Assembly (NCBI GenBank): GCA_947503525.1
Contig: CANNEA010000002.1
Coordinates: forward strand, 1,178,001-1,242,000
Direction: 5' to 3'
Origin: an uncultured Carboxylicivirga sp.
GTDB lineage: Bacteria > Bacteroidota > Bacteroidia > Bacteroidales > Marinilabiliaceae
Length of the DNA stretch: 64,000 nucleotides
The notes under the pieces are model-generated. The model searched no databases. It was given only the letters and a program-made list of their open reading frames with translations, and was not told where the DNA came from. This document shows, piece by piece, positions 26,871 to 36,230 of this stretch (positions are counted from its first letter, which is position 1; the number at the start of each line of letters is the position of its first letter). The position numbers and the translations under genes are program-made.

Positions 26871-27676
26871 CCTATGTAGGTATTATTGATAAGCATGAAA
26901 TCCTAAAGACATCACGTGCTGTTTATACTCTAAATTATACTCCTGATGATATAATATCCTATACTTTGCATAGTGGCACTGCAACTACAATAATAAACGA
27001 AGTGCCCGGGCAGACAAAAACCATTACAGCAACCATGGTGTTCTGTACTGATTATAATGGCAATAATTACAAAGTGGTTAAAATTGGTAATCAAACCTGG
27101 ATGGCAGAGAATTTAAAATCAACTCATTATTCCGATGGTGATGCTATTCCTTTGGTTACTAGTGGTACAGAGTGGAATGGTTTGAGTGATGACTACCATG
27201 ATACAGATAGGGCTTATTGTTTTTACGATAATAATTCGGGTAGCATTTATGGTGGATTGTATACTTGGGCGGCTGCAATGGACGGTGCTAATTACAGTAG
27301 CACCAACCCTAGTGGTGTACAAGGGGCATGTCCAACCGGATGGCATTTACCAAGTTATTATGAATGGGAAGAAATGCTGGATTTTCTTGGTGGTGATGAA
27401 CTAGCCGGGCCAAAACTTAAAGCTACCGGTATGGAATACTGGAACAGCCCCAATGATGTGGTTACAAACGAGTCGGGATTTTCCGCATTGCCTGCAGGAT
27501 ATCGAGATGAATATGGTGATTTTAAAAGCTTAAACAGTGCAGGCGCATGGTGGGATACTGACCGGGCAAGTACAATTTTGGGCTATTCACATTGGCTACA
27601 TTCAGGCTATGATAAAGTATATCAAGGCAATGTGCGACAGTCACGAGGTTTATCCGTTAGATGCGTAAAAGATTAG
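26393..27676 (+). CDS. Exported FISUMP-domain protein, copy 2
   Basis: This is a 427 aa paralogue of the preceding gene, starting at the ATG at 26393 (MKQLLLTLIVVCSCTLLCSQ). A TTG eight codons upstream is not needed. The signal peptide, N-terminal region and internal sorting-like module are nearly identical to copy 1. The FISUMP domain (about 215-427) is clearly different, although it keeps YKVVKIGNQTWMAENLKS, GACPTGWHLPS, GFSALPAGYR and LSVRCVKD. The pattern of a conserved front and a variable display domain suggests diversification of an exposed surface. No function is known. Confidence 0.82.
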   Translation: MKQLLLTLIVVCSCTLLCSQTYEITFAAQGDATSVDEVIATNLSTDESVTLPGDETLTLQSTATFIDGLENMENFELFTNLNEGYSEVHLFSTTDQEVSIQIIGLDGRILSSHKQRIPYGIHSFRLTGESNGVYLARVLMKDGARGLKFIQSRRGDNSVTYVGIIDKHEILKTSRAVYTLNYTPDDIISYTLHSGTATTIINEVPGQTKTITATMVFCTDYNGNNYKVVKIGNQTWMAENLKSTHYSDGDAIPLVTSGTEWNGLSDDYHDTDRAYCFYDNNSGSIYGGLYTWAAAMDGANYSSTNPSGVQGACPTGWHLPSYYEWEEMLDFLGGDELAGPKLKATGMEYWNSPNDVVTNESGFSALPAGYRDEYGDFKSLNSAGAWWDTDRASTILGYSHWLHSGYDKVYQGNVRQSRGLSVRCVKD

Positions 27677-27735
27677 TATTTGCGCATTGTAACTTAATAA
27701 TCATTGCTTTGTGAGATTTTTGTATCTAAAATCGA

Positions 27736-27743
27736 TATATTTG
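27736..27743 (+). promoter_or_regulatory. Candidate -7 box for the sensor kinase gene
   Basis: TATATTTG matches TAnnTTTG. A TTTG at 27708-27711 lies 24 bases upstream, which is longer than ideal. The start codon of the kinase is 85 bases downstream. Confidence 0.35.
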
Positions 27744-27828
27744 ATAGAAGAGCAATTTTTTCAGAATATAAAGCTATAATCGGGAGGGTTTTAGGTAGTT
27801 TATAATCTGATCTTTAATAAGTCAATAT

Positions 27829-29790
27829 ATGCATTTAAACAACAGGTTTATTTATGCTATAGCTTTATTACTAATGTGTTCGGGATCTATGCTCGGGCAA
27901 ACAGCTGATATTGACAGTTTAAAAGAGAGATTGGATTTGTGCACTGACAGCTTTGAATTGGCACAAGTCAATTTAAAGTTGGCTCAGTGTTACGAAAGGG
28001 TTGATTTAAAATTGGCCATTGAGCATGCAAATAAAGCTATCGAATATAAAGAAAGTGATTCGCTTTTGGCAGAAGGATATAATCAATTAGGTCGTAGCTA
28101 CTTTTTTATGCGTCAGCTTGATGTTGCTGCCGACAAATTTAAAAAAGCAAAAGAAAAACTCCTTGAAATACATGATGTAAAAAGGGCTGCAATTATTGAT
28201 ATTGGAATTGGAGCAATTCAGCTACGGCAAGGTGATTATGTTGGAACCATAAAGACAATGACGCAGTGTGCAGGTTTTTTTGAGCGAGAGAACGACTTGT
28301 TAAATGCAGCTAAATGTTACAATAATATAGCGACAGCCATGGCCGAGCTGGAAAAATACGATAAGGCGATTGAGTTTAGTGAAAAAGCCTTATGGATATT
28401 TGAAGATAAAGACCTTTTACAATATAAACTGATTACTCTACCAAATCTAGCTGCGCAATATTCGAAAATTGGGGATACCATTAAAGCCATTCGTTATAAT
28501 CGAGATGCCGAAAGGCTGGCTATTGAAATGAATAATAAGCGGTCGCTTTCCATCATATATAATAATTTGGGTAGCATTTATCTGGATAAAGACCGGGAAT
28601 TAGCACAGAAGTATCTTGAAGAAACGCTAAAGATCAAAAATGAATTGAATCTGAAATCCGGAATCGATGTGACTCTAGGTAATTTGGGTTACATACACTT
28701 ACAGAATAAAGAGTATGAATTGGCCATCGACCATTACAAAGAAGTAGAAAATATAGTAAATGGTAAGCAGAAGGTTTTTGCCTACGATCAAATAGCAAAA
28801 GCTTATAGAGGTTCAGGAAACTATTTAGAGGCCCTAAATTATTCTGAACTGGCCAGGTCTTTAAATGATAGTATTCAAAATACTGAGAACCGAAAGGAGT
28901 TTAATGAGATTCAAACAAAATATGAAACAGAAAAAGCTTATCGTGAAAACTCTGAGTTGAAGGTGAACAACCTTGAGATAGACAGAAAAAGGAAGCGTAA
29001 TCAGAATCTCTTAATTACAGCTTCTACTCTACTCTTAATGTCTTTGGCATTTGGCTATGTTATGCATGCCGGAGCTTTACGTAAAAAAGAATTGGCCCAG
29101 AAGAATCTTAAAATACAGCAGCACGAATTTGAAAAGATGCTGAAAATAAAAGAGCTGGACGGTATTGATGCGATCATTGATGCACAAGAGCATGAGAGGA
29201 GCACAATGGCAGATGATCTGCATGATAATTTGGGTAGTAAAATTGCTACATTAAGATTATACATCGATGAGATTCGTAGTAATTCGGATTCAGAGATTTC
29301 TGAAAAAGAACAATTACTTGAGAAATTAAAATACCTTGCTGACGAAGCATATAAAGCTGTCAGAACAATAGCTCATAATAAAAACTCGAACGCGTTTATT
29401 AGTCAAGGATTAATCCTGGCAACACAGTTGATAGCTGATCAGATTTCGTCATCGAACCAACTCTCTATTAATGTAATAAATGTAGATGTCAATCAATTTA
29501 TAAGTAATACTCTTGAGATTCAGGTATTTCGTTCAATTCAGGAATTACTTACCAATATTATCAAACATGCAAATGCTTCAGAGGTAAATATACAATTCTC
29601 AGAAGATGATGGTTTACTGTTTGTAATGGTGGAAGATAATGGAAATGGTTTTGATCTTAATTCCAATACTAAAGGCTATGGTTTGTTGAATATCGAGAAG
29701 CGTATGGATAAACTATCAGGAAGTATTAATATTGATACATCGCCAGGCAATGGGACAACAGTTATTTTAACAATACCGATCTCAGGTTAG
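27829..29790 (+). CDS. TPR-containing sensor histidine kinase (NarX/HisKA_3 type)
   Basis: This 653 aa protein has a signal peptide, about seven tetratricopeptide repeats at residues 35-345 in the periplasm, a coiled coil, and one membrane helix near 388-405. The HisKA_3 dimerisation domain follows, with the phospho-acceptor His in MADDLHDNLGSKIATL near 465. The HATPase domain at about 560-653 has the N-box ELLTNIIKHANAS and the G-box EDNGNGFD. The cognate response regulator is encoded 49 bases downstream. Kinases of this build are common in Bacteroidota, and the TPR region probably binds a peptide or protein signal. Confidence 0.92.
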   Translation: MHLNNRFIYAIALLLMCSGSMLGQTADIDSLKERLDLCTDSFELAQVNLKLAQCYERVDLKLAIEHANKAIEYKESDSLLAEGYNQLGRSYFFMRQLDVAADKFKKAKEKLLEIHDVKRAAIIDIGIGAIQLRQGDYVGTIKTMTQCAGFFERENDLLNAAKCYNNIATAMAELEKYDKAIEFSEKALWIFEDKDLLQYKLITLPNLAAQYSKIGDTIKAIRYNRDAERLAIEMNNKRSLSIIYNNLGSIYLDKDRELAQKYLEETLKIKNELNLKSGIDVTLGNLGYIHLQNKEYELAIDHYKEVENIVNGKQKVFAYDQIAKAYRGSGNYLEALNYSELARSLNDSIQNTENRKEFNEIQTKYETEKAYRENSELKVNNLEIDRKRKRNQNLLITASTLLLMSLAFGYVMHAGALRKKELAQKNLKIQQHEFEKMLKIKELDGIDAIIDAQEHERSTMADDLHDNLGSKIATLRLYIDEIRSNSDSEISEKEQLLEKLKYLADEAYKAVRTIAHNKNSNAFISQGLILATQLIADQISSSNQLSINVINVDVNQFISNTLEIQVFRSIQELLTNIIKHANASEVNIQFSEDDGLLFVMVEDNGNGFDLNSNTKGYGLLNIEKRMDKLSGSINIDTSPGNGTTVILTIPISG

Positions 29791-29839
29791 GGTAAAAAGA
29801 ATCCCTATTATGTTCTAAAAGTGATTAAAGAGCGAAAAA

Positions 29840-30478
29840 ATGGATATTGAAATAGTAATAGCTGATGATCATCAACTCTTTATCGATGGAATTACATCGA
29901 TTCTTTCGAAAGAGAAAGGGATATCCATTATAGGAGAAGCTACTAATGGTTTAGAGCTTATCAACCTGTTGAAAAATAGGCCTCTTCCCGATATTATAAT
30001 TACTGATATAAGAATGCCTGTAATTGATGGACTGACTGCAACACGCGAAATTTCAAAAGAATACCCAGATATTCCAATTCTTGCTTTGTCGATGTATGAT
30101 CAAAATGCCGATGTAATTGAAATGCTTGAGGCAGGTGCCAAAGGATATGTATGCAAGGATGTGGAAAAAGCTGAACTGTTAATAGCAATAAGACAATTGG
30201 TGGAAGGTAAGTATTACTTTAGTAAGAACTTACCAGGCGAAATAAAAGATTGGTTTCTAAAAGGAAGAAATAAAGAAACCCAAACTCTTACGAAAAGAGA
30301 AAGCGAAATATTACAATTGGTGGCTAAAGGGAGAAGCTCTTTAGAAATAGCCAATACTTTAAAGATTAGTAAATTTACTATTGATACACACCGAAAGAAC
30401 ATACATAAAAAACTAGGGATTAAAAGCAATACTGGTCTGGTAAATTATGCCCTAAAGAATATTGATTCTAATAGTTAA
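29840..30478 (+). CDS. NarL/LuxR-family response regulator
   Basis: This 212 aa regulator has a receiver domain (residues about 4-120) with the acidic pocket DDHQ and the phospho-acceptor Asp in IITDIRMP near 56, plus the conserved Ser/Thr and Lys positions (ALSMYD and GYVCKD). A LuxR-type helix-turn-helix at about 150-208 has LTKRESEILQLVAKGRSSLE and FTIDTHRKNIHKKLG. It is paired with the preceding kinase. Targets are not visible, but the FISUMP genes immediately upstream are candidates. Confidence 0.94.
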   Translation: MDIEIVIADDHQLFIDGITSILSKEKGISIIGEATNGLELINLLKNRPLPDIIITDIRMPVIDGLTATREISKEYPDIPILALSMYDQNADVIEMLEAGAKGYVCKDVEKAELLIAIRQLVEGKYYFSKNLPGEIKDWFLKGRNKETQTLTKRESEILQLVAKGRSSLEIANTLKISKFTIDTHRKNIHKKLGIKSNTGLVNYALKNIDSNS

Positions 30479-30578
30479 AGTATGAATTTCAGAAGCAGTA
30501 TGCCTTTATTATCCCACAGTCCTTGCCACAATATTGAAATTGACTATAGTGGCCATTAGGAGGTTATGACCTTAATAT

Positions 30579-30779
30579 TTATGGTATTATTTCCAATTCA
30601 CTTTCATGTTTATCATCATTATCAACTTCGTCTAGCTGCTCTGTTTTTACTTCTATAAATTCATCCTTTTTATTGGACCCGAATAATGGAATGGCTCCGC
30701 TTATTCCGATTCCAATAGCGGCCAATAGAATCAGAAATGTTAATACAACAATTCGTAATACTTTTCTTAAGTACATCAT
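30579..30779 (-). CDS. Small membrane protein with acidic tail, function unknown
   Basis: This 66 aa protein has one membrane helix (about residues 9-32, IVVLTFLILLAAIGIGISGA) and a strongly acidic C-terminal tail rich in Asp and Glu. I do not recognise a named family, but similar short proteins of this build occur in Bacteroidota genomes. It converges on the response regulator gene and precedes nothing obviously related. Confidence 0.5.
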   Translation of the reverse strand: MMYLRKVLRIVVLTFLILLAAIGIGISGAIPLFGSNKKDEFIEVKTEQLDEVDNDDKHESELEIIP

Positions 30780-30856
30780 CTTTATTTTTAATATGACAAA
30801 AAGAATTAGTCACACCATTTGTATTGGGCGTGCATAGTGTTGAGTCATGAGAATGT

Positions 30857-31243
30857 CTATCCCAGACTAATAAAAGATGATTCTTGTACAGGAGATAAGG
30901 CGCATTGTCCTATAAAGAGAATAGCGCGACTAGAAGAGGAATTTATATTTAAATCGATATGTCGATTAAGTTGAAACTGAGTTGTAAAACTCTCTTCTAA
31001 ACAAGTAGTTAAGTGTTGAACGTGAAGATTATCATAAATAGAATTGTTTCTATCAATTGCAATCTTACGATAAGAAACAGGCTTATGGTTTTTCTTCAGT
31101 TTGCCAACAAGCTCTGTTTTTGCTGGATCTGATTTGAAGGATACGTTACGGTAAGCTAAACCTGAGCTTGAAAATAATCCGATAAAAAGGATTAGTCCAA
31201 TCAGCCATTTGATAAAAGTAGATTTTAGGTTTTGCATTATCAT
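30857..31243 (-). CDS. Hypothetical exported protein
   Basis: This 128 aa protein has an N-terminal hydrophobic segment (residues about 12-31, ending SSSGLAY) that could be a signal peptide or anchor. The polar body has no recognised domain. A second Met two codons after the first (31237) is an equally good start. It is on the minus strand, diverging from the collar-domain gene. The codon use looks ordinary, but homology could not be judged. Confidence 0.45.
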   Translation of the reverse strand: MIMQNLKSTFIKWLIGLILFIGLFSSSGLAYRNVSFKSDPAKTELVGKLKKNHKPVSYRKIAIDRNNSIYDNLHVQHLTTCLEESFTTQFQLNRHIDLNINSSSSRAILFIGQCALSPVQESSFISLG

Positions 31244-31397
31244 AACGATTCAAAATTAGCCAATATCGTTATCATTCACAACTTACGATTTTAATAGAGT
31301 TGCCTATTCAGATTTATTGACGGAACTTAAGGTCTGGTGCGAACTTTTTACTTGTCAAAAAGTTCACTTAATGTAATAACCACTTAAATATTCAACT

Positions 31398-31982
31398 ATG
31401 AAAAGGAATTTGTTATCAATAGTGTTGTTTGTTAGTGTAATAACAATTACAGCACAAGAAGGCTTTATAGGTGAAGTCAGGATGTTTGCAGGTAATTTTG
31501 CACCTCGGAATTGGGCTTTTTGTGAAGGGCAGTTATTAGCTATTTCTCAAAATCAGGCTTTGTTTTCAATATTAGGAACAACCTACGGTGGAGATGGTCG
31601 TACTACTTTTGCTTTGCCCGATTTACGGGGTAGAGTAGCTATTCATCCAGGCACTGGGCCTGGCTTGTCAAATTACAGACAAGGACAGACTGGTGGTGTG
31701 GAAACTGTAACACTTGGTGTTATTAATCTTCCTCCACATTCTCATGCTGTATCAGTTAACAATCCGGTGAACGATGATGAGGCGACCTCTGATGATCCAA
31801 CAGCTAAGTACCCTGCGGTATCAGGAGAGAACATGTATAGTGAAACAACAAATGCTCAAGGAGCCGGACCAAATGTAGAAGTTGCTAATACAGGATCAGG
31901 AGTAGCTGTTGAAAACAGACAACCATATGCTACGGTGAATTATATTATTTGTTTACAAGGAGTTTTCCCATCACGTAATTAG
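31398..31982 (+). CDS. Exported phage tail collar domain protein (microcystin-dependent protein family)
   Basis: This 194 aa protein has a signal peptide (about residues 1-19, ending ITITAQ) and then the collar-family pattern GEVRMFAGNFAPRNWAFCEG, LFSILGTTYGGDGRTTFALPDLRGR and NLPPHSHAV. Related proteins are called microcystin-dependent protein (MdpB) or tail collar domain proteins. Some form fibres or participate in extracellular assemblies, but their general function is unclear. It stands alone without phage genes and is followed after 6 bases by a T9SS-type secreted protein, which suggests a joint surface role. Confidence 0.85.
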   Translation: MKRNLLSIVLFVSVITITAQEGFIGEVRMFAGNFAPRNWAFCEGQLLAISQNQALFSILGTTYGGDGRTTFALPDLRGRVAIHPGTGPGLSNYRQGQTGGVETVTLGVINLPPHSHAVSVNNPVNDDEATSDDPTAKYPAVSGENMYSETTNAQGAGPNVEVANTGSGVAVENRQPYATVNYIICLQGVFPSRN

Positions 31983-31988
31983 AATGCT

Positions 31989-32948
31989 ATGCATCGATAT
32001 ATATTATTATTGACATGGTGTTTAATGGCAGTTAATGCAAAAAGTCAGAGCGCTTTAGTGGCAGGAGATATTGCATTTATTGGCATTAATAGTGATGGCT
32101 CTGAAGATCACTTTTCGTTTGTGCTGTTAAGGGATTTCGAAAGTGGAACGGAAATCAAGTTTACGGATAATGGTTGGACTTCAGCCGGTAGTTTTAACTC
32201 CGAATATCCTGAAAGTCATATTACCTGGACAGCCAATTCAGATTTAATGGCAGGAAGTATTGAATATGTCACGACTTACAATGGTAACCAGTTGGCAACA
32301 TCTACATTGGGAACAATCACAGGTGAAAAAATGACGATATCTGTAGCTGGAGATCAGGTCTTGGCTTATCAAGGCAATAAATCAGATCCAGTTTTTATAG
32401 CGGCGTTAAGCTTTAATTATAATAATGCAACAATGGGCGAGGAGTTTGATGGTGAGTCAACTTCTAATTCTACAACGGCTTTGCCTGATGGCTTAACTCT
32501 TGGCAGCAATGCAATTCATACGTTTCATCAGGATCAATTAATAGAAATGGATAATGGAATGTATAATTGTGTGCAGACTGATGGTGATAAGGAAAGTTTA
32601 TTAGCAGCAATTTGTGATGTTAATAACTGGCAAGTAGATAATGATGAAGCTTTTGATCTTGTTAATTGCACATTCAACGTTAGTGTGCCAACGGGGATAG
32701 AGTTTAAAGATGGTAAGGCAAGGAATGAGAAAATTACGCTAGGATCTAATGTCATTACCATCAGGTTTTCTTCGGATGAAAAATGTCAGGTGGAATTATA
32801 CAATGCTCGAGGCGTACTTGTTAGAAATTACAGTAAAATTGATGGAGAATTTCAAGCTGAAATTTCAACAGCACAGTTAAGCAAAGGACTGTATCTACTC
32901 TATTTTGTTTATAATGATGAAAGAGTCGTCAAGAAGATTATTCTATAA
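31989..32948 (+). CDS. T9SS-sorted exported protein, lamin-tail-like
   Basis: This 319 aa protein has a signal peptide (about residues 1-19) and a region at about 22-150 with the ALVAGDIAFIGINSDGSEDH and FTDNGW motifs seen in lamin-tail-like secreted proteins. The C-terminal domain of about 75 residues (VELYNARGVLVRNY, LSKGLYLLYFVYNDERVVKKIIL in part) is a type IX secretion sorting domain, predicting transport across the outer membrane and surface attachment. No catalytic motif was seen. It forms a two-gene unit with the collar protein. Confidence 0.8.
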   Translation: MHRYILLLTWCLMAVNAKSQSALVAGDIAFIGINSDGSEDHFSFVLLRDFESGTEIKFTDNGWTSAGSFNSEYPESHITWTANSDLMAGSIEYVTTYNGNQLATSTLGTITGEKMTISVAGDQVLAYQGNKSDPVFIAALSFNYNNATMGEEFDGESTSNSTTALPDGLTLGSNAIHTFHQDQLIEMDNGMYNCVQTDGDKESLLAAICDVNNWQVDNDEAFDLVNCTFNVSVPTGIEFKDGKARNEKITLGSNVITIRFSSDEKCQVELYNARGVLVRNYSKIDGEFQAEISTAQLSKGLYLLYFVYNDERVVKKIIL

Positions 32949-32964
32949 TTATTAGCCTTATAGT

Positions 32965-33003
32965 AAAAGGTGGTTGCTGGTTTGTAAGTAACCACCTTTT
33001 TTG
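32965..33003 (+). terminator. Terminator after the T9SS-sorted protein gene
   Basis: AAAAGGTGGTT (32965-32975) pairs with AACCACCTTTT (32990-33000) around a 14-base loop, followed by TTTG. Confidence 0.88.
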
Positions 33004-33106
33004 TAAAATAGCTTTAGTCCTTTTAAATATCATTTCCTTCATCAATTAATTTCCGTTTATTTGTTTTAATACAATCGATTCAATTACTCAATAAATATTA
33101 TCACCC

Positions 33107-36082
33107 ATGGAGGGAACGCAACATATCGAGTTATCGCAAATATATAATCGCAAACGATCTGACCGGGATATTATTCAGGAGTTAATGTCGTTTAAAGTAC
33201 GCGAAGTTTTGCTGATTGCTAACCATTACGATGCATATAGCATAGTTCGTGAGGGGCGTTTTTTCGATAAAATATTTGGAGAGTACTTGCAGTTGAATTT
33301 GTTTACAGCTCCACGAATCAGTACAGCTACTTCAGCCGAAGAAGCTTTGGAATTAATGGCTGATCGCGATTTTGAGATGGTAATTATGATGGCAGGCTTA
33401 GATAAGCAATTGCCTTTAATTATGAGTTCCAGTATAAAAGAGGTTTATCCCAATGTGCCTATTCTATTGATGGTTAATAACAACGCTGATTTAAAATTCT
33501 TTGACGAAGCCAGTGGGAATATTGAAAACATTGAACGTGTATTTGTTTGGAATGGCGATTCACGCGTTTTTCTGGCAATGATAAAATACGTTGAGGATAA
33601 GATGAATGTGGAGAGTGATGTTAAGGTAGGAGACGTACGCGTAATTCTGTTAGTTGAAGATTCGCAGAAGTATTATACCCGTTATCTGCCCTTACTGTAT
33701 TCGATTATCATGAGGCAAACTCAAGCTATTCTGGCTGAAGAAAGTTCGGATGATTTGCACAAGATTCTTAAGATGCGTGTTCGGCCAAAAATATTGTTGG
33801 TAAGTAACTATGAAGATGCAGTTGAGATAGTAGATAAATATCTGGATAATATTATTTGTGTAATATCCGATGTACGTTATAATCGTAACGGTAAGGCTGA
33901 TGAAAATGCTGGTGTTGAGTTGATAAAGTATGTGAAGTCAAAATTAATAGTACCTACACTTCTGCAATCGTCTGAACCCAAAAATGCAGAAAGAGCAAAG
34001 GAAATTGAATCTGATTTCATTGATAAAAACTCCGATAGTTTATCACTCGATATATATAATTTTATCCATCAGAAATTAGGTTTTGGGAATTTTGTCTTCA
34101 AGAATAGTAGAGGGGCAAAGGTGGCAGAAGCTCATAATCTAAAGGAGTTTGTAGAGTGTATTGAAGATATATCACCGGAATCTTTGTTGTATCATGCCAG
34201 GCGTAATGGTATTTCTACCTGGTTAATGGCTCGTGGAGAGATAACTATTGCGAAGCGTTTAAGGCCATACCGCATTGAAGATTTCGAAAGTTTCACCAAA
34301 CTTCAGCAGGCAGTATTAGATGTGTTTGAAGAAGCCCGTTTACAACGCTTAAGGGGAAGGGTGGTTAAGTTCGATAAGAACCTTATTAATAGCAGTCGTT
34401 ATATAGTTAGAGTTGGCGAGGGTTCTTTTGGGGGGAAAGGAAGAGGAATGGCTTTTCTTAGCAACTTTATCGAGAACATCAATTTTGATGATATAATCAA
34501 AGATATTAATATTCGCATTCCAGCTACTACCATAATTGGGGCAGGTGAATTTATCCAGTTTATTGAGAAGAATAATCTTTATACCCTGGCTTTTGTAAAG
34601 AAGAAGTATGAAGAAATAAAGCGACTATTTCTAAGCTCTGAATTGAGTGATGAGGTCAATGAGCAACTCATGCGTTATGTCGAGAAAATGAATTGTCCTC
34701 TTGCTGTGCGTTCCTCTGGCCTTTTCGAAGATAGCCTATTACAGCCTTTTGCTGGAGTGTATTCCACTTATATGATTCCTAATAATAATCCGGATATCAA
34801 TGTGCGTTTTAAGCAATTAACAACTGCTGTCAAATTGGTTTATGCTTCCATGTTTAGCGATCCTGCAAAGGCCTATTTTGATGCCGTCAATTATAAAATT
34901 GAGCAGGAGAAAATGGCGGTTATTATACAGGAAATTGTCGGCGGTAGGGTTGGTGATCGCTTTTATCCTCATATTAGTGGGGTTGCTCAATCCTATAATT
35001 ACTATCCTTTTTCATATATGAAACCTGAAGATGGTTTTGCAGTACTGGGAGTTGGATTGGGTAAGTATGTTGTTGGTGGTGAAAAGGCTTATCGTTTTTG
35101 TCCCAAGCATCCAAAATTAGAGTTGAATTCTATCCAGGATCAAATCAAAGATTCGCAATCTCATTTCTATGCCTTAAATCTGGATGACGAAGATTTGGAT
35201 TTGGAAAAAAATGGAGAAGATGCATCCATTTTAAAATTGAGCATTAAGGAAGCAGAAGAAGATGGTAATTTAAAACATTGTGCTTCGGTGTATGATTTCA
35301 ACTACGATCGTATCGTCAGTGATTTTTCGAAACGAGGACCTCGAATCGTTAATTTTTCTAATATCCTTAAGTACGATTACATTCCTTTAGCCAATACTTT
35401 GGAAATGCTGCTTCGCTTTTTTAAGGAAGCCATGGGAGCTCCGGTTGAAATAGAGTTTGCAGTAGATTTGGAGCTTGGGAGACGGAATTTACCTACTCTT
35501 TATTTACTACAGATAAAACCATTGATTAGGGTAGAGAATAACGTCAATATCAACTTTGATGAGGTGGATGCCAACAAACTGGTTCTTCAATCCATTAAGG
35601 GGATGGGCAACGGTAAGCTCGATCATATAAAGGATGTGGTTTATATGAATATTGATGTTTTTGACCGTACCAAAACCGAAGAGATGGGTAAGGAGATGGC
35701 TGAGATCAATAAGTACTTTGAAAAGCAAGGCAAAGAATACGTATTGATTGGCCCGGGCCGTTGGGGTACACGAGATCGATTTACAGGTATTCCTGTGTAT
35801 TGGTCGCAGATATCGCATGCTAGAGTAATTGTAGAGATGGGCTTGCCTAATTTCCCATTGGATGCCTCTTTGGGCTCACATTTCTTCCATAACGTTACTT
35901 CCATGAATGTGGGTTACTTTAGTGTTCATCGCAATAGTGAAGAGGAGTTTGTAAATTTGGATGTGCTAAAACAACAAAAACTTGTAAGTGAAACAAGTTA
36001 TTTTAAACATGTGGAATTTGAGAAGCCGCTCAACATTCTAATGGACGGAAAGCAACAAAAGGCAGCCATTATTTGGGAGTAA
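33107..36082 (+). CDS. Receiver-like / PEP-synthase N-domain hybrid protein
   Basis: This 991 aa cytosolic protein has two response-regulator-like regions followed by a pyruvate-phosphate-dikinase N-terminal ATP-binding domain. The first receiver (about 30-140) lacks an acceptor Asp. The second (about 180-320) has LLVED and an Asp in VISDVRYN. The dikinase part runs from about 440 to 805, with FGGKGRGMAF, the RSSGLFEDSLLQPFAGVY block near 535 and LLQIKPL near 801. The phosphohistidine swivelling domain and the PEP-utilising C-terminal barrel are absent. In their place is an unassigned domain with IGPGRWGTRDRF. It is often annotated as PEP synthase, but it cannot catalyse that full reaction. 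acs follows. Confidence 0.82.
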   Translation: MEGTQHIELSQIYNRKRSDRDIIQELMSFKVREVLLIANHYDAYSIVREGRFFDKIFGEYLQLNLFTAPRISTATSAEEALELMADRDFEMVIMMAGLDKQLPLIMSSSIKEVYPNVPILLMVNNNADLKFFDEASGNIENIERVFVWNGDSRVFLAMIKYVEDKMNVESDVKVGDVRVILLVEDSQKYYTRYLPLLYSIIMRQTQAILAEESSDDLHKILKMRVRPKILLVSNYEDAVEIVDKYLDNIICVISDVRYNRNGKADENAGVELIKYVKSKLIVPTLLQSSEPKNAERAKEIESDFIDKNSDSLSLDIYNFIHQKLGFGNFVFKNSRGAKVAEAHNLKEFVECIEDISPESLLYHARRNGISTWLMARGEITIAKRLRPYRIEDFESFTKLQQAVLDVFEEARLQRLRGRVVKFDKNLINSSRYIVRVGEGSFGGKGRGMAFLSNFIENINFDDIIKDINIRIPATTIIGAGEFIQFIEKNNLYTLAFVKKKYEEIKRLFLSSELSDEVNEQLMRYVEKMNCPLAVRSSGLFEDSLLQPFAGVYSTYMIPNNNPDINVRFKQLTTAVKLVYASMFSDPAKAYFDAVNYKIEQEKMAVIIQEIVGGRVGDRFYPHISGVAQSYNYYPFSYMKPEDGFAVLGVGLGKYVVGGEKAYRFCPKHPKLELNSIQDQIKDSQSHFYALNLDDEDLDLEKNGEDASILKLSIKEAEEDGNLKHCASVYDFNYDRIVSDFSKRGPRIVNFSNILKYDYIPLANTLEMLLRFFKEAMGAPVEIEFAVDLELGRRNLPTLYLLQIKPLIRVENNVNINFDEVDANKLVLQSIKGMGNGKLDHIKDVVYMNIDVFDRTKTEEMGKEMAEINKYFEKQGKEYVLIGPGRWGTRDRFTGIPVYWSQISHARVIVEMGLPNFPLDASLGSHFFHNVTSMNVGYFSVHRNSEEEFVNLDVLKQQKLVSETSYFKHVEFEKPLNILMDGKQQKAAIIWE

Positions 36083-36230
36083 CTTGTTCTAATGTTGCAA
36101 TAATGGATTAACTATTGTCCCATCGTTTCAATAAAAGATAAAAAACTCCTAAAACCTTGATAAAGTCATTTGCTCTTGCTATTTTGTTTTCAATCAAAAC
36201 ATTAATAGAGATAATTAACCTTTAAAGAGC

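Noticed and set aside
31398-31982. Prophage remnant suggested by the tail collar domain
   Set aside because: It has a signal peptide, ordinary neighbours and no other phage genes or attachment repeats.
33107-36082. Annotation as phosphoenolpyruvate synthase
   Set aside because: The phosphohistidine and PEP-utilising domains needed for the reaction are missing.
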